DNA of 64,000 nucleotides from assembly GCA_958427895.1 (NCBI GenBank), contig CAUADW010000002.1:1-64000 (forward strand), in the 5' to 3' direction. The number at the start of each line of letters is the position of its first letter. Position 1 is the first letter of the stretch. Below are positions 42,858-52,411 of this stretch, piece after piece. The position numbers and the translations under genes were made by a program. The notes beneath the pieces were generated by a model. It was not told the DNA's origin, searched no databases, and worked only from the letters and a program-made list of their open reading frames with translations. The DNA comes from an uncultured Collinsella sp. (GTDB lineage: Bacteria > Actinomycetota > Coriobacteriia > Coriobacteriales > Coriobacteriaceae).

Positions 42858-44636
42858 CTACTCCATGTAGCCACCCTGAATGGCGGAAACTGCATGCTCG
42901 GTAAAGAACTTGAGCGTGCCGGAGGTATAGCGATTAGCCTTGGGCTTCCAAGCGGCTCGGCGCTCGGCCAGGACGGCATCGATCTCGGCCGGCTCCATCT
43001 CCTTGCCGGCGATGCCCACGATGGACAGCGAGCGCTCGGGGATGTTGATTCGGATAAGGTCGCCCTCCTCAAGCAGGGCAATCGGGCCGCCCACGGCAGC
43101 CTCGGGCGAAACGTGACCGATAGCCGGGCCCTTGGAGGCGCCGGAGAAGCGGCCATCGGTGATAAGGGCAATGCTCGCACCCAGCTCGGGATCGCTGGCG
43201 ATAGCCTCGGTGGTGTAGAACATCTCGGGCATACCGGAACCCTTGGGGCCCTCATAGCGAATGATAACGGCATCGCCGGGCTTGACCTCGTGCGTCAGGA
43301 CGGCGTGGATGGCGTCCTCCTCGCAATCGAACGGACGGGCCTTAAGCGTGGCCTGGAACATCTCGCGCGGAACAACCGTGTGCTTGACGACGGCGCCCTC
43401 GGGGGCAAGGTTGCCGTGGAGGATGGCGATGGAGCCGTCGGTACCAAAAGCCTGGTCAAACGGGCGAATGATGTCCTCGCGCTTGAGGTTCCATTTCTCC
43501 AAGTAGCGGCCGCACTTCTCGTAGTAGCCGTTGTTCTTAAGGTCCTCGAGGTTTTCGCCGAGAGTCTTGCCGGTGACGGTCATGACGTCGAGGTGGAGCA
43601 TCGACTTGATCTCCTCCATGATGCGCGGCACGCCACCCGCATAGTAGAAGAACTGCGCCGGCCACTCACCTGCGGGACGAACGTTGAGCAGGTAGTGGGC
43701 ACCACGGTGCAGACGGTCGAAGTCGTCGGCGGACATCTCGATGCCAAACTCGCGGGCGATCGCGGGGATATGCAGCAGCGAGTTGGTGGAGCCGGAAATG
43801 GCGCCGTGGACCATGATGAGGTTCTCGAAGGACTCCTTGGTCACGATGTCGCGCGGGCACAGGTTGTGTTCGGAGAGCCACACGGACTGACGGCCGGCCT
43901 CGCGCGCAAACTCACGCAGATCGGAGCTGGTTGCGGGCAGCAGGGCCGTGCCGGGGAGCATAAGGCCCAGGGCCTCGGCGGTAACCTGCATGGTCGACGC
44001 GGTGCCCATAAACGAGCAGGCGCCGCAGCTGGGGCATGCGTTGTGCTTGGCAAACTCAAGTTCCTCGCGAGAGATCTCGCCGCGCTCGTAGCGGGCAGAA
44101 ATCGCGCCGAGCTGCTCCAGGGTCAACAGATCGGGACCGGCATCCATGACACCGCCGGTAACGACGATGGAGGGGATGTTGATGCGGCCCATGGCCATAA
44201 GGTTCGCAGGCAGGCCCTTATCGCAGCTGGCAACGAAGACACCGGCATCGAACGGGGTGGCCTTGGCGTGGATCTCAATCATGTTGGCGATCATGTCGCG
44301 GCTGGGCAGCGAGTAGTTGATGCCGTCGTGGCCCTGGGCCTCACCGTCGCAAATGTCGGTGCAGAAGTAACGGGCGCCGTGGCCACCAGCCTCGGCAACG
44401 CCGGCACGGACCTCCTCGACCAACTCAAACAGGCCGGCAGAACCCGGGTGCGAGTCGCCGAACGTCGACTCGATAATGACCTGCGGCTTGTCCAGATCCT
44501 CGATGGACCAGCCAGAGCCCAGACGCAGCGGGTCCATCTCGGGGCTGCTGGTGCGGAACTTGCCGGAACGCGGCTGCAGCTTGGCAACCAAGTCGGCTGC
44601 CTCCTGCTGAATCTGTGCCTTGGTCTTCTCGTCCAT
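42858..44636 (-). CDS. IlvD/Edd family dehydratase (dihydroxy-acid or sugar-acid dehydratase)
   Basis: A 592-aa iron-sulfur dehydratase. Cluster cysteines are in FCTDICDGEAQGHDG, VASCDKGLPANLM and ACPSCGACSFMGTASTM; the substrate region GPKGSGMPEM is present. Family members convert dihydroxy acids to valine and isoleucine precursors, or gluconate/phosphogluconate to keto-deoxy acids. AGAGGAGAG precedes the ATG at 44636. The gene is followed upstream by the remnant of a gluconate permease, and keto-deoxygluconate genes lie 9 kb away, so a sugar-acid dehydratase feeding that route is favoured over branched-chain synthesis; no other ilv gene is nearby. Confidence 0.78.
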   Translation of the reverse strand: MDEKTKAQIQQEAADLVAKLQPRSGKFRTSSPEMDPLRLGSGWSIEDLDKPQVIIESTFGDSHPGSAGLFELVEEVRAGVAEAGGHGARYFCTDICDGEAQGHDGINYSLPSRDMIANMIEIHAKATPFDAGVFVASCDKGLPANLMAMGRINIPSIVVTGGVMDAGPDLLTLEQLGAISARYERGEISREELEFAKHNACPSCGACSFMGTASTMQVTAEALGLMLPGTALLPATSSDLREFAREAGRQSVWLSEHNLCPRDIVTKESFENLIMVHGAISGSTNSLLHIPAIAREFGIEMSADDFDRLHRGAHYLLNVRPAGEWPAQFFYYAGGVPRIMEEIKSMLHLDVMTVTGKTLGENLEDLKNNGYYEKCGRYLEKWNLKREDIIRPFDQAFGTDGSIAILHGNLAPEGAVVKHTVVPREMFQATLKARPFDCEEDAIHAVLTHEVKPGDAVIIRYEGPKGSGMPEMFYTTEAIASDPELGASIALITDGRFSGASKGPAIGHVSPEAAVGGPIALLEEGDLIRINIPERSLSIVGIAGKEMEPAEIDAVLAERRAAWKPKANRYTSGTLKFFTEHAVSAIQGGYME

Positions 44637-44744
44637 AATGCTCTCCTCTTTTGGTTTGAACGGTTGTACCAATCGTTGGTTAATGAATCAGGTGAAAATG
44701 GGTACCGAGCGATGCGCTCGGCAAAAGATGCTTAGCCACGCGAA

Positions 44745-44944
44745 CTAGGCGAAGAACGAAATCACCAGGGCACAGGCAAGACCCGAAAGGCCGATGAGCG
44801 TCTCCATAACGGTCCAGGACTTGAGGGTGGTCTTCTCGTCAATCTCCAGGAACGAGGAGCACATCCAAAAACCGGCATCGTTGACGTGCGAGAGGGCCGT
44901 GGCACCGCCGCAGATAGCACGCATGGCGGCCGAGCACGCAACCA
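44745..44944 (-). pseudogene. 3' remnant of a GntP-type gluconate permease
   Basis: About 66 codons of the C-terminus of a GntP-family permease remain: AICGGATALSHVNDAGFWMC, then a TLKSWTVMETLIGLSGL end. SHVNDAGFW is the family hallmark. About 380 residues are missing from the 5' side; the frame runs into a reversed gntR remnant at about 44930. It stands upstream of the dehydratase on the same strand, presumably once in its operon. Confidence 0.8.
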
Positions 44945-45285
44945 ACGACCAGGTCGTCTGTATCAAAGAGCTCTGCGACGAATCCGAGCGCCTGGCCGAG
45001 GCCGGTGAGGATTACTCCGCCGCCGACACCGCGTTCCACAATGCCATTGCCGAGAGCTCCGGAAACCTCGTCGTTCCCCGCCTGATGGGCGTGTTCAAGG
45101 CATCCGTCCCCCTCTTTATCGACGTGACCGGCAAAAAGCTCGTCGAGGAAACTATCCGCACGCACCGCGATGTGGCCGACGCCATCGCCGCGCGCAATCC
45201 CACCGCCGCGCACGACGCGATGTATCTGCACCTGGTGTATAACCGCAACATGATTGCGGAGGGAGCAGAAGCAAAAGGCATTTAG
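44925..45285 (+). pseudogene. 3' remnant of a GntR/FCD regulator
   Basis: About 115 codons encode the FCD domain end: IKELCDESERLAEAGEDYSA, AFHNAIAESSGN and THRDVADAIAARNPTAAHDA. The DNA-binding half is missing. The frame starts at the point where the reversed gntP remnant ends, so the original divergent promoter region and both 5' ends were deleted in one event. A good terminator follows. Confidence 0.8.
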
Positions 45286-45319
45286 GGCCCGACAATAATC
45301 TTTCTTTGGCAAAACGCAG

Positions 45320-45358
45320 GCGGCGGCTGCCCAACACACAGGGCAGCCGCCGCTTTTT
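45320..45358 (+). terminator. Rho-independent terminator of the gntR remnant
   Basis: A 13-bp stem GCGGCGGCTGCCC (45320-45332) / GGGCAGCCGCCGC (45341-45353) is followed by TTTTT. It also separates the remnant from the convergent reductase gene. Confidence 0.9.
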
Positions 45359-45384
45359 GCAATCGATTGGTGCAAAGGGGTTGA

Positions 45385-47334
45385 CTAGAGCTCGCAGGCA
45401 ACCTTGTAGCCGTCGCCGATGGCATCGCGGATGTTGCCGCACTTGTTGGCGTCGCCCAGCACGTGGGTGGTAACGCCGGCAGCGGCAAGGTCGTCGGCCA
45501 ACTTGGTATTGGGACGATAGCCCATGGCAAGCACCAGCGTATCGGCACCGGTGATGGTGTGGACCTCGCCGTCCTTTTCGTAGCTGATAGTGTCCTCGGT
45601 AATCTCGGTCACCTTGGCCTCTGTCAGCACATGAACGCCCTTGGAGAGCATGCGCGTGATAAGCACCGCGCGACCGGCACCACCCTCGTTGGCGGCGAGT
45701 GTCTTGGTCATCTCGATGACGGTGACATCGCGATTGGCCGGCGACAGGTCGTTGACCAGCGGGGCCAGGTAATCTGCCGTCTCGCAACCGACGGTGCCGC
45801 CGCCCACGATGACGATCTTCTTGCCCGGGAAAGCCTTGCCACCCAGCAGGTCGTCAGCCGTCATAACCTGCTTAAAGCCCTGCATGAAGGCCGGAGCGAT
45901 GGGCTCGGCGCCATAAGCCAGGACAACCTCGTAGCCCGCGTAGTCGCGTTGAATGTCCTCGGCAGTAAGCTCGGTACCAAATGCGCACTTCACGCCGGCC
46001 TCGGCCAGGCGACGATACTGATACTTGATCACGCGGGTGAGTTCCTGCTTTGCCGGCGGAACGGCCGCGATGCGCATCTCGCCGCCCGGCTCATCCTGCT
46101 TGTCAACGAGCACCACGTTGTGGCCGCGCTTGGCGGCAATGTAGGCTGCCTCCATGCCCGCAGGACCGGCACCCACAACCAGCACGTTCTTGGCCTCGGC
46201 GGCAGGCTCGTAGCCAGCCTCGTCGCGCTCCACGTCCGGGTTGACGGTGCAGGAAATGCGCTTGCCAAACATGATACCGTTCAGACAGCGCAGGCAGCCG
46301 ATGCAGGGGCGGATGTCGTCGGCGTTGCCGGCAGCGGCCTTATTGCAGAACTCGGCATCGCACAGATTGGCGCGGCCCATCATGCAGATGTCGGCAGCGC
46401 CGTCCTCGATCAGCTCCTCGGCGATCCAGGCCTCGTTGATACGTCCGACGGTGGCGACGGGAATGTTGACGTGCTTTTTGATCTCGCGCGAGCAGGCGGC
46501 ATGCGAGGCCTGCTGCGTACCGGCGGCGGGAATCGCGGAGCCGCGCTTGATGGTGGTACCGCCCGACACGTGAATCATGTCGACGCCGGCCTTCTCCAGA
46601 CGGCGCGAGACATAAATCATGTCATTGAGGGTCAGGCCGCCATCGGTGTACTCGTCACCCGAAATACGGACGTCGATGATGAAGTCCTTGCCGCAGCGCT
46701 CGCGGATCTCGGCGATGACCTCGAGCAAAAAGCGCATGCGGGCGTCGAGCGAGCCGCCATACTCATCGGTACGTTTGTTGTAGAGCGGGGTCAAAAAGCC
46801 ACCGAGCATGCCGTGGGCGTGCGCCGCGTGGACCTCGACGCCATCGACACCGGCCTTCTGCATACGCACGGCAGCGTCGCCAAACTGATGCGTGAGCTCG
46901 TGAATCTCATCGACCGTGATGGGGCGCGGCGCCTCGCGGGCATAGGACGGGCCCACAAAGGACGGAGCGATCAGGCGCGGCGTGCCCGGAATGTTAAAGG
47001 CCATGTAGGCGGGGTGGAAGAGCTGCGGCATGATCTTGCAGCCATACTCGTGGACGGCCGCGGCGAGCTTTTCCCAGCCAGGGATAAACGTGTCGTCGTA
47101 GCAGCACATGTCACCCGGCAGATAGGTATAGGTAGGCTCGACCGTCACGACCTCGGTGATGATCAGGCCAACGCCGCCCTTGGCACGGGCACGGTAATGA
47201 TCGACCAAGTCGTCGGTCACGTAGCCATGATCGGCCAGGTTCGTGGACACCGGCGGCATAAAGACGCGATTCTTGACCTCGGTCGTACCGACCTTAATCG
47301 GGCTAAAGAGCATCGGATAGGCGGATGACTCCAT
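45385..47334 (-). CDS. NADH:flavin oxidoreductase of the old yellow enzyme / dienoyl-CoA reductase type
   Basis: A 649-aa three-domain reductase. Residues 1-370 form the FMN barrel (VFMPPVSTNLADHGYVTDDL; DGVEVHAAHAHGML). Cys residues in CIGCLRCLNG and ISCTVNP bind a 4Fe-4S cluster. Residues 390-649 form a FAD/NAD(P) module with VVGAGPAGMEAA and VIVGGGTVGCETA. Relatives include 2,4-dienoyl-CoA reductase and the bile-acid enzymes BaiCD/BaiH, all of which reduce C=C bonds of unsaturated carbonyl compounds. The start at 47334 follows AAAGGAAG. Substrate is not predictable. Confidence 0.88.
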   Translation of the reverse strand: MESSAYPMLFSPIKVGTTEVKNRVFMPPVSTNLADHGYVTDDLVDHYRARAKGGVGLIITEVVTVEPTYTYLPGDMCCYDDTFIPGWEKLAAAVHEYGCKIMPQLFHPAYMAFNIPGTPRLIAPSFVGPSYAREAPRPITVDEIHELTHQFGDAAVRMQKAGVDGVEVHAAHAHGMLGGFLTPLYNKRTDEYGGSLDARMRFLLEVIAEIRERCGKDFIIDVRISGDEYTDGGLTLNDMIYVSRRLEKAGVDMIHVSGGTTIKRGSAIPAAGTQQASHAACSREIKKHVNIPVATVGRINEAWIAEELIEDGAADICMMGRANLCDAEFCNKAAAGNADDIRPCIGCLRCLNGIMFGKRISCTVNPDVERDEAGYEPAAEAKNVLVVGAGPAGMEAAYIAAKRGHNVVLVDKQDEPGGEMRIAAVPPAKQELTRVIKYQYRRLAEAGVKCAFGTELTAEDIQRDYAGYEVVLAYGAEPIAPAFMQGFKQVMTADDLLGGKAFPGKKIVIVGGGTVGCETADYLAPLVNDLSPANRDVTVIEMTKTLAANEGGAGRAVLITRMLSKGVHVLTEAKVTEITEDTISYEKDGEVHTITGADTLVLAMGYRPNTKLADDLAAAGVTTHVLGDANKCGNIRDAIGDGYKVACEL

Positions 47335-47450
47335 ACAGGCTTCCTTTCGTTTAAGCCGCTCGGCGGCACTTGCAGACACCCCTATCGTATCAGTACCCGC
47401 CGCATTCGTGCTCGCTCGCACTCCCCACCTTCAATCCCGACCCTCAAAAA

Positions 47451-47515
47451 GTTGCGGTGGAATACGGAGTAGATGAGGCTTTTAACAGCCAAAACAGTCC
47501 GTATTTCACCGCAAC
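47451..47515. repeat. GTTGCGGTG-family palindrome, copy 3
   Basis: GTTGCGGTGGAATACGGA (47451-47468) pairs with TCCGTATTTCACCGCAAC (47498-47515) with one G-T wobble. It lies 64 bp beyond the kdpC stop, between kdpC and the reductase upstream region. Confidence 0.75.
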
Positions 47516-47579
47516 CGATGGGCGGGGTGGAATTGAGGGCTCAGATAGTCAGTCATGCCCTCGTCCGCCACTCCTTCAC

Positions 47580-48170
47580 CTACAGCGCACCGTCCAGCAT
47601 AAGGTTCACCTTGAGCACGTTGACCGTGGGCTCGCCGAACACGCCCAGGAATCGGCCCTTGGTGCACTGGGCGATGATCTCGCGCACCTCGCCTTCGCTC
47701 TTGCCCGTGGCCTTCGCCAGGCGCGGTACCTGGTACTCGGCGGCATCGGGGGAGATCTCGGGGTCGAGGCCGGACCCCGAACACGTCACCAGGTCGACGG
47801 GCACAGCGTCCATATCGGCATCGGGGTTGGAGGCGCGAATCTTCTCGACGCGCGCGTCCACAAGCTGCCGGTACTCCTCACTCGCCGGGGACAAATTGGA
47901 CGGGGTGCCGTAGGCCATGAGCCCGCCGTCCTCCCCCTCGACGATAGTCACGTTCTGGATGCGGCCCCACATGTGGTCCTCATCCTCGAAGTTCTGGCCG
48001 ATCAGCTCGGAGCCCACGATCTTGTCGTCGACCGTAATGAGTGAACCGTTCGCCTGATACGGGAACGCAACCTGGGCGATGCCGGTCACGACGAGCGTAT
48101 AGCCCAGGCCGCAGACAACGGTAAACAGCGCGAACACGCCCAGTGCGCGCGATGCAACACCTTTGAACAT
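47580..48170 (-). CDS. kdpC: Potassium-transporting ATPase subunit KdpC
   Basis: A 196-aa subunit with one N-terminal membrane helix (LGVFALFTVVCGLGYTLVVT) and an extracytoplasmic domain with VDLVTCSGSGLDPEISP, the family signature. KdpC supports the KdpB catalytic subunit. GGAGG lies 5 nt before the ATG at 48170. Last gene of kdpFABC, 12 nt after kdpB. Confidence 0.95.
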   Translation of the reverse strand: MFKGVASRALGVFALFTVVCGLGYTLVVTGIAQVAFPYQANGSLITVDDKIVGSELIGQNFEDEDHMWGRIQNVTIVEGEDGGLMAYGTPSNLSPASEEYRQLVDARVEKIRASNPDADMDAVPVDLVTCSGSGLDPEISPDAAEYQVPRLAKATGKSEGEVREIIAQCTKGRFLGVFGEPTVNVLKVNLMLDGAL

Positions 48171-48182
48171 ACAAACCTCCAC

Positions 48183-50237
48183 TTACATAATGCCGCAGAA
48201 CGCGAGCAGCATGTCGATGAGCTTGATAAATACGAACGGGGCAACGATGCCGCCCAGACCCCATACGAGCAGGTTGTGGATCAGCAGCTGTCCGGACGGT
48301 ACCTCGCGGTACTTAACGCCCTTCAGCGCGGCCGGGATCAGCGCGACGATAACGAGCGCGTTATAGATGATGGCCGAAAGAACCGCGGACAGCGGGCTTG
48401 CCAGACCGAGGATGTTGAGCGCGCCAAGGCCCGGGTAGATCGGCGAGAACAGGGCCGGGATGATAGCGAAGTACTTCGCCATGTCGTTGGCCACCGAAAA
48501 GGTCGTGAGCGAACCGCGGGTCATGAGCAGCTGCTTGCCAATACGCACGACCTCGATGAGCTTGGTAGGGCTGGAGTCGAGGTCGACCATGTTGCCGGCC
48601 TCCTTGGCAGCCTGGGTGCCCGTGTTCATGGCCACGGCGACATCCGCCTGCGCCAGCGCCGGCGCGTCGTTGGTGCCGTCGCCGGTCATGGCGACCAGGT
48701 GGCCCTCACGCTGGAACTCGCGGATCTTCTCGAGCTTGCCCTCAGGGGTGGCCTCGGCCAGGAAGTCGTCAACGCCGGCCTCGGCGGCGATTGCCGCGGC
48801 GGTGAGTGGGTTGTCGCCCGTCACCATGATGGTCTTGATGCCCATCTTGCGCAGGTCGGCGAACTTCTCCTTCACGCCGGACTTGATGATGTCCTTAAGG
48901 TAGACGACGCCCAGCACGCGGCAGTTCTTGGTCACGACCAGCGGGGTGCCGCCGGCCTTGGCGATGCGCTCGACGGCCTCGTCGCACTCCTGGGAGAACA
49001 CGCCACCGGCTGCCTCCACATAGGTGCGCACGGAATCGGCAGCGCCCTTGCGGATCTCATTGCCCTCGTAGTTCACACCGGACATGCGGGTCGCCGCGGT
49101 GAAGGGGATGAACTCCATACCCTTATCCTCGAGTGTGCGGCCGCGCAGACCGAACTGCTCCTTGGCGAGCACGACGATGGAACGGCCTTCGGGGGTCTCG
49201 TCGGCCAGCGAGGAAAGCTGGGCGGCATCGGCCAGCTCCGCGGGATCGATGCCGTCGACCGGGATGAACTCGGCGGCTTGGCGGTTACCCAGGGTGATGG
49301 TGCCGGTCTTGTCGAGCATGAGGATGTCGACGTCGCCGGCGGCCTCGATGGCGCGGCCGGACATGGCCAGCACGTTGGCCTCGTTCAGACGGCTCATGCC
49401 GGCGATGCCGATGGCGGAAAGAAGGGCGCCGATGGTAGTAGGAGCCAGGCACACGAGCAGCGCCACGAGCGTGGTCACGGCCGTGGGGTTGTCCATGTCG
49501 TTAAGACCGACCGAGAAGCAGGAGTAACAATACAGGGCCAGCGTGACCAGGATAAAGACGATGGAGAGGGCCACCAGGAAGATCTCCAGAGCGATCTCGT
49601 TAGGGGTCTTCTTGCGCGCGGCACCCTCGACCATCGCGATCATCTTGTCCAGGAAGCTCTGGCCGGGCTCACTGGAGATCTTGACGATGATCCAGTCGGA
49701 CAGCACCGTGGTACCGCCGGTAACGGCAGAGCGGTCGCCGCCGGCCTCGCGGACCACGGGGGCGGACTCGCCGGTGATGGCGGACTCGTCAACGGAAGCA
49801 GCGCCCTCGATGACGTCGCCGTCGCCGGGAATCTGCTCGCCGGCGCGTACGATCACCAGGTCGCCGCGTGTGAGCTCGGTGCCGGGAACGACGGTGAAGT
49901 GCTCCTTGTCCTCAACGGACTCGATGCGATGGGCCTCGACATCCTTCTTGGCCGCACGCAGGGAATCGGCCTGGGCTTTACCGCGGCCCTCGGCAAGCGC
50001 CTCGGCGAAGTTCGAGAACAGGTCGGTAAGCCACAGGATGACCGCGATGGCGACCACATAGTAGGTGGGCACACCCGCGTCCTGCACACCGAAAATGGAA
50101 GCGACGGCCAGGACGGAGGTCATGACGGCGGAAAGCCACACCAGAAACATGACCGGGTTTTGAATCTGGACGCGTGGATCCAGCTTGGCAAACGAGTCGC
50201 GGACCGCGCGGCCCATCATGTCTTTTTGCATAGTCAT
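48183..50237 (-). CDS. kdpB: Potassium-transporting P-type ATPase subunit KdpB
   Basis: A 684-aa catalytic subunit of the high-affinity K+ pump. It has phosphorylation motif [11 protein letters not shown], actuator TGES ([10 protein letters not shown]), nucleotide domain KGAADSVRT and hinge [19 protein letters not shown] precedes the ATG at 50237, with a second in-frame ATG 6 nt on. It lies 16 nt after kdpA. Confidence 0.96.
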   Translation of the reverse strand: MTMQKDMMGRAVRDSFAKLDPRVQIQNPVMFLVWLSAVMTSVLAVASIFGVQDAGVPTYYVVAIAVILWLTDLFSNFAEALAEGRGKAQADSLRAAKKDVEAHRIESVEDKEHFTVVPGTELTRGDLVIVRAGEQIPGDGDVIEGAASVDESAITGESAPVVREAGGDRSAVTGGTTVLSDWIIVKISSEPGQSFLDKMIAMVEGAARKKTPNEIALEIFLVALSIVFILVTLALYCYSCFSVGLNDMDNPTAVTTLVALLVCLAPTTIGALLSAIGIAGMSRLNEANVLAMSGRAIEAAGDVDILMLDKTGTITLGNRQAAEFIPVDGIDPAELADAAQLSSLADETPEGRSIVVLAKEQFGLRGRTLEDKGMEFIPFTAATRMSGVNYEGNEIRKGAADSVRTYVEAAGGVFSQECDEAVERIAKAGGTPLVVTKNCRVLGVVYLKDIIKSGVKEKFADLRKMGIKTIMVTGDNPLTAAAIAAEAGVDDFLAEATPEGKLEKIREFQREGHLVAMTGDGTNDAPALAQADVAVAMNTGTQAAKEAGNMVDLDSSPTKLIEVVRIGKQLLMTRGSLTTFSVANDMAKYFAIIPALFSPIYPGLGALNILGLASPLSAVLSAIIYNALVIVALIPAALKGVKYREVPSGQLLIHNLLVWGLGGIVAPFVFIKLIDMLLAFCGIM

Positions 50238-50253
50238 AAATCTGCGCCCTCCT

Positions 50254-52077
50254 TTACGCAATCATCTGGAAGAACTCGGCAACGGGGCCAAGCGCCAGGG
50301 CCGGGAAGAAGCTCAGGGCACCGATCAGCAGGACGATGAACACGAGCAGGAATACGAACATGCCGTTAGTGGTAGACAGGGTACCGGCGCTCTCGGCGAC
50401 CTTACCCTTCTTGGCCAGCGAGCCGGCGATAGCCAGCGTACCGATGATAGGCATGAAGCGGGCGAACAGCATCTCGAGGCCGAGCATGACGTTGATCCAG
50501 GGAATGTTGCAGTTCATGCCTGCAAACGCCGAGCCGTTGTTGCCGCCGCATGAGGTGAAGGCATACAGCGCCTCGGAGAAGCCGTGCGCGCCACCATTGT
50601 TGAGCTGGTCGGCAAGACCGGGCACCATGCAGGCGATGGCCGAGCACACCAGAATGGCAAACGGAGTTGCCAAGCACAGGACAACTGCCCAGCGCATCTC
50701 GCCCGGCTCGATCTTCTTGCCCAGGAACTCAGGCGTGCGTCCGACCATGAGGCCGGCGATGAACACTGTGAGGATGGCGAAGCCGATCATGCCGTACAGG
50801 CCGCAGCCCACGCCGCCGAAGACGACCTCGCCCAGAGCAATCTGGAGCATCTGGACAAAACCGCCCAGCGGGGTGTAGGAGTCGTGCATGGAGTTAACCG
50901 AGCCGTTGGAAGCAGCCGTCGTGAAAGCGGACCAGGTAGAAGAGGAGGCGATACCGAAACGGCTCTCCTTGCCCTCCATGTTGCCGCCGGCCTGGCCGTC
51001 GGTCATCTCGATATTGACCGCTCCGCCATCGGCCAGCTGCGGGGTGCCCGCATGCTCGTTGACGGCGATGATGCCGGTGAAGATCACCAGCAGGATGAAC
51101 ATGGCGGCAAAGATGGCCTTGCCCTGCTTGGTGTTCTTGACGCCGATACCGAAGGCGAAGCAACAGGCGGCCGGGATCAGCAGCAGGCTGGTCATCTCGA
51201 TGATGTTGGTGAAGGCACTGGGGTTCTCATACGGATGGGCGGAGTTCACGCCGAAGAAGCCGCCGCCGTTGGTGCCGGACTGCTTGATGGCGACCTGAGG
51301 AGCCGCGGGACCCTGGGGCAGGAACTGCTCGGTAACCACGCGCGCGCCCTCGACAACCTTGCCGTCGACCTTGACCGTGTCGCCCTCAATCTGGGCGCCG
51401 TCGATGACGCTCCAGCCGCCGTCTGCATTAGGCTGAACAGCGACGGGCTCTACGAGCTCAGCCTTCTGAGCCGGCTGAAAATTGGAGATAACGCCACCGG
51501 CAGCCAGGCAGATGCCGAACACGAGGTTCAGCGGGATGAGCACATACAGGACGGTGCGGGTGAGGTCGACCCAGAAGGAACCCAGACCCTGCTCCTTGAC
51601 CTGACAGAAGCCGCGGATCAGCGCGAACATGACCGCGATACCGGTGCCAGCGGAAACGAAGTTCTGCACAGTGAGACCCATGAACTGCACAAGGTAGGAC
51701 AGGGTGGTCTCACCGGAGTAGGACTGCCAGTTGGTGTTGGTTATGAAGGAAGCAGCCGTATTGAACGACAGGTCCCATGACACACCCGGCAGGTGCTGGG
51801 GATTGCCTGGCAAGAAGGACTGAAGCGCCTGGAGTGCCACAAGAGTCACGAGGCCGATCCCCGAAAAGACCAGCACGCTCGCCAGATAGCGCCTACACCC
51901 CATCTGTTCTGCCGCGTCGATGCGAAGCAGACGATAGACGCCACGCTCCACAGGAGCAATCACAGGCGACAGGAACGTATGCTCACCATCCATGATATGG
52001 GCCATGAACCGACCGAGCGGAACGGCCAGGACGACGAGTACGGCAAAGTACAAGATGTACTGAATCGCAGCGTCCAT
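50254..52077 (-). CDS. kdpA: Potassium-transporting ATPase channel subunit KdpA
   Basis: A 607-aa K+-selecting subunit with 10 helices and four selectivity-filter loops, for example [20 protein letters not shown] and [16 protein letters not shown] at 52077 is 3 nt after the kdpF stop, with GAGGAG of the ribosome site inside the kdpF coding end. It is slightly longer than E. coli KdpA (557 aa) through an extended extracytoplasmic loop (about 210-260). Confidence 0.96.
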   Translation of the reverse strand: MDAAIQYILYFAVLVVLAVPLGRFMAHIMDGEHTFLSPVIAPVERGVYRLLRIDAAEQMGCRRYLASVLVFSGIGLVTLVALQALQSFLPGNPQHLPGVSWDLSFNTAASFITNTNWQSYSGETTLSYLVQFMGLTVQNFVSAGTGIAVMFALIRGFCQVKEQGLGSFWVDLTRTVLYVLIPLNLVFGICLAAGGVISNFQPAQKAELVEPVAVQPNADGGWSVIDGAQIEGDTVKVDGKVVEGARVVTEQFLPQGPAAPQVAIKQSGTNGGGFFGVNSAHPYENPSAFTNIIEMTSLLLIPAACCFAFGIGVKNTKQGKAIFAAMFILLVIFTGIIAVNEHAGTPQLADGGAVNIEMTDGQAGGNMEGKESRFGIASSSTWSAFTTAASNGSVNSMHDSYTPLGGFVQMLQIALGEVVFGGVGCGLYGMIGFAILTVFIAGLMVGRTPEFLGKKIEPGEMRWAVVLCLATPFAILVCSAIACMVPGLADQLNNGGAHGFSEALYAFTSCGGNNGSAFAGMNCNIPWINVMLGLEMLFARFMPIIGTLAIAGSLAKKGKVAESAGTLSTTNGMFVFLLVFIVLLIGALSFFPALALGPVAEFFQMIA

Positions 52078-52080
52078 AGT

Positions 52081-52167
52081 TTACGAATCACTCCTCATCA
52101 GAATGTAGATGTAATAGATAAGAAGTCCAATGCAGACGACTCCGATGATGGGAATGAGGATGTCCAT
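52081..52167 (-). CDS. kdpF: KdpF small membrane subunit
   Basis: A 28-aa peptide, MDILIPIIGVVCIGLLIYYI followed by YILMRSDS, is a single membrane helix. It starts at 52167 behind GGGGCGG and ends 3 nt before kdpA. KdpF stabilises the KdpABC complex. Position, length and topology match known KdpF (29 aa in E. coli). This gene is too short to be found by length-based gene calling. Confidence 0.92.
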   Translation of the reverse strand: MDILIPIIGVVCIGLLIYYIYILMRSDS

Positions 52168-52282
52168 TTACCGCCCCTTTCACACGCGGTCCGATGTCTC
52201 GGACGCCTGCCCTCGCAAGCGTCTGGGGACAGTAAACGCTTCTAGGGATTAAAGAGGCGTGAGGGCCGGGGCTCACGTCCTT

Positions 52283-52339
52283 AAGATGCCGTAAAGATGC
52301 AGGTAGAAAGCACTATTGCAGCTGCAGTGCGCCTATACT
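52283..52339. promoter_or_regulatory. kdp control region with KdpE-like direct repeats
   Basis: AAGATGC occurs twice in direct order, 52283-52289 and 52294-52300, exactly 11 bp apart, one helical turn, as response-regulator dimers prefer. It lies about 115 bp before kdpF and 115 bp before kdpD. A plus-strand -10 candidate TATACT (52334-52339) could serve kdpDE. KdpE binding here is inferred. Confidence 0.5.
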
Positions 52340-52411
52340 CGACCTCGCGAGCATACAGTGGTGTCTTCACCGCGTATGCACGCATGGACAACGCTTCAGA
52401 AAGGCTACGCT

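Noticed and set aside
42858..44636. Confident assignment as branched-chain ilvD
   Set aside because: No other ilv gene is nearby, and the neighbouring gluconate permease remnant suggests a sugar acid; family motifs do not separate the two.
42894..44735. 613-codon plus-strand frame opposite the dehydratase
   Set aside because: The opposite strand encodes a full IlvD/Edd protein with all cluster cysteines; this frame has no motif.
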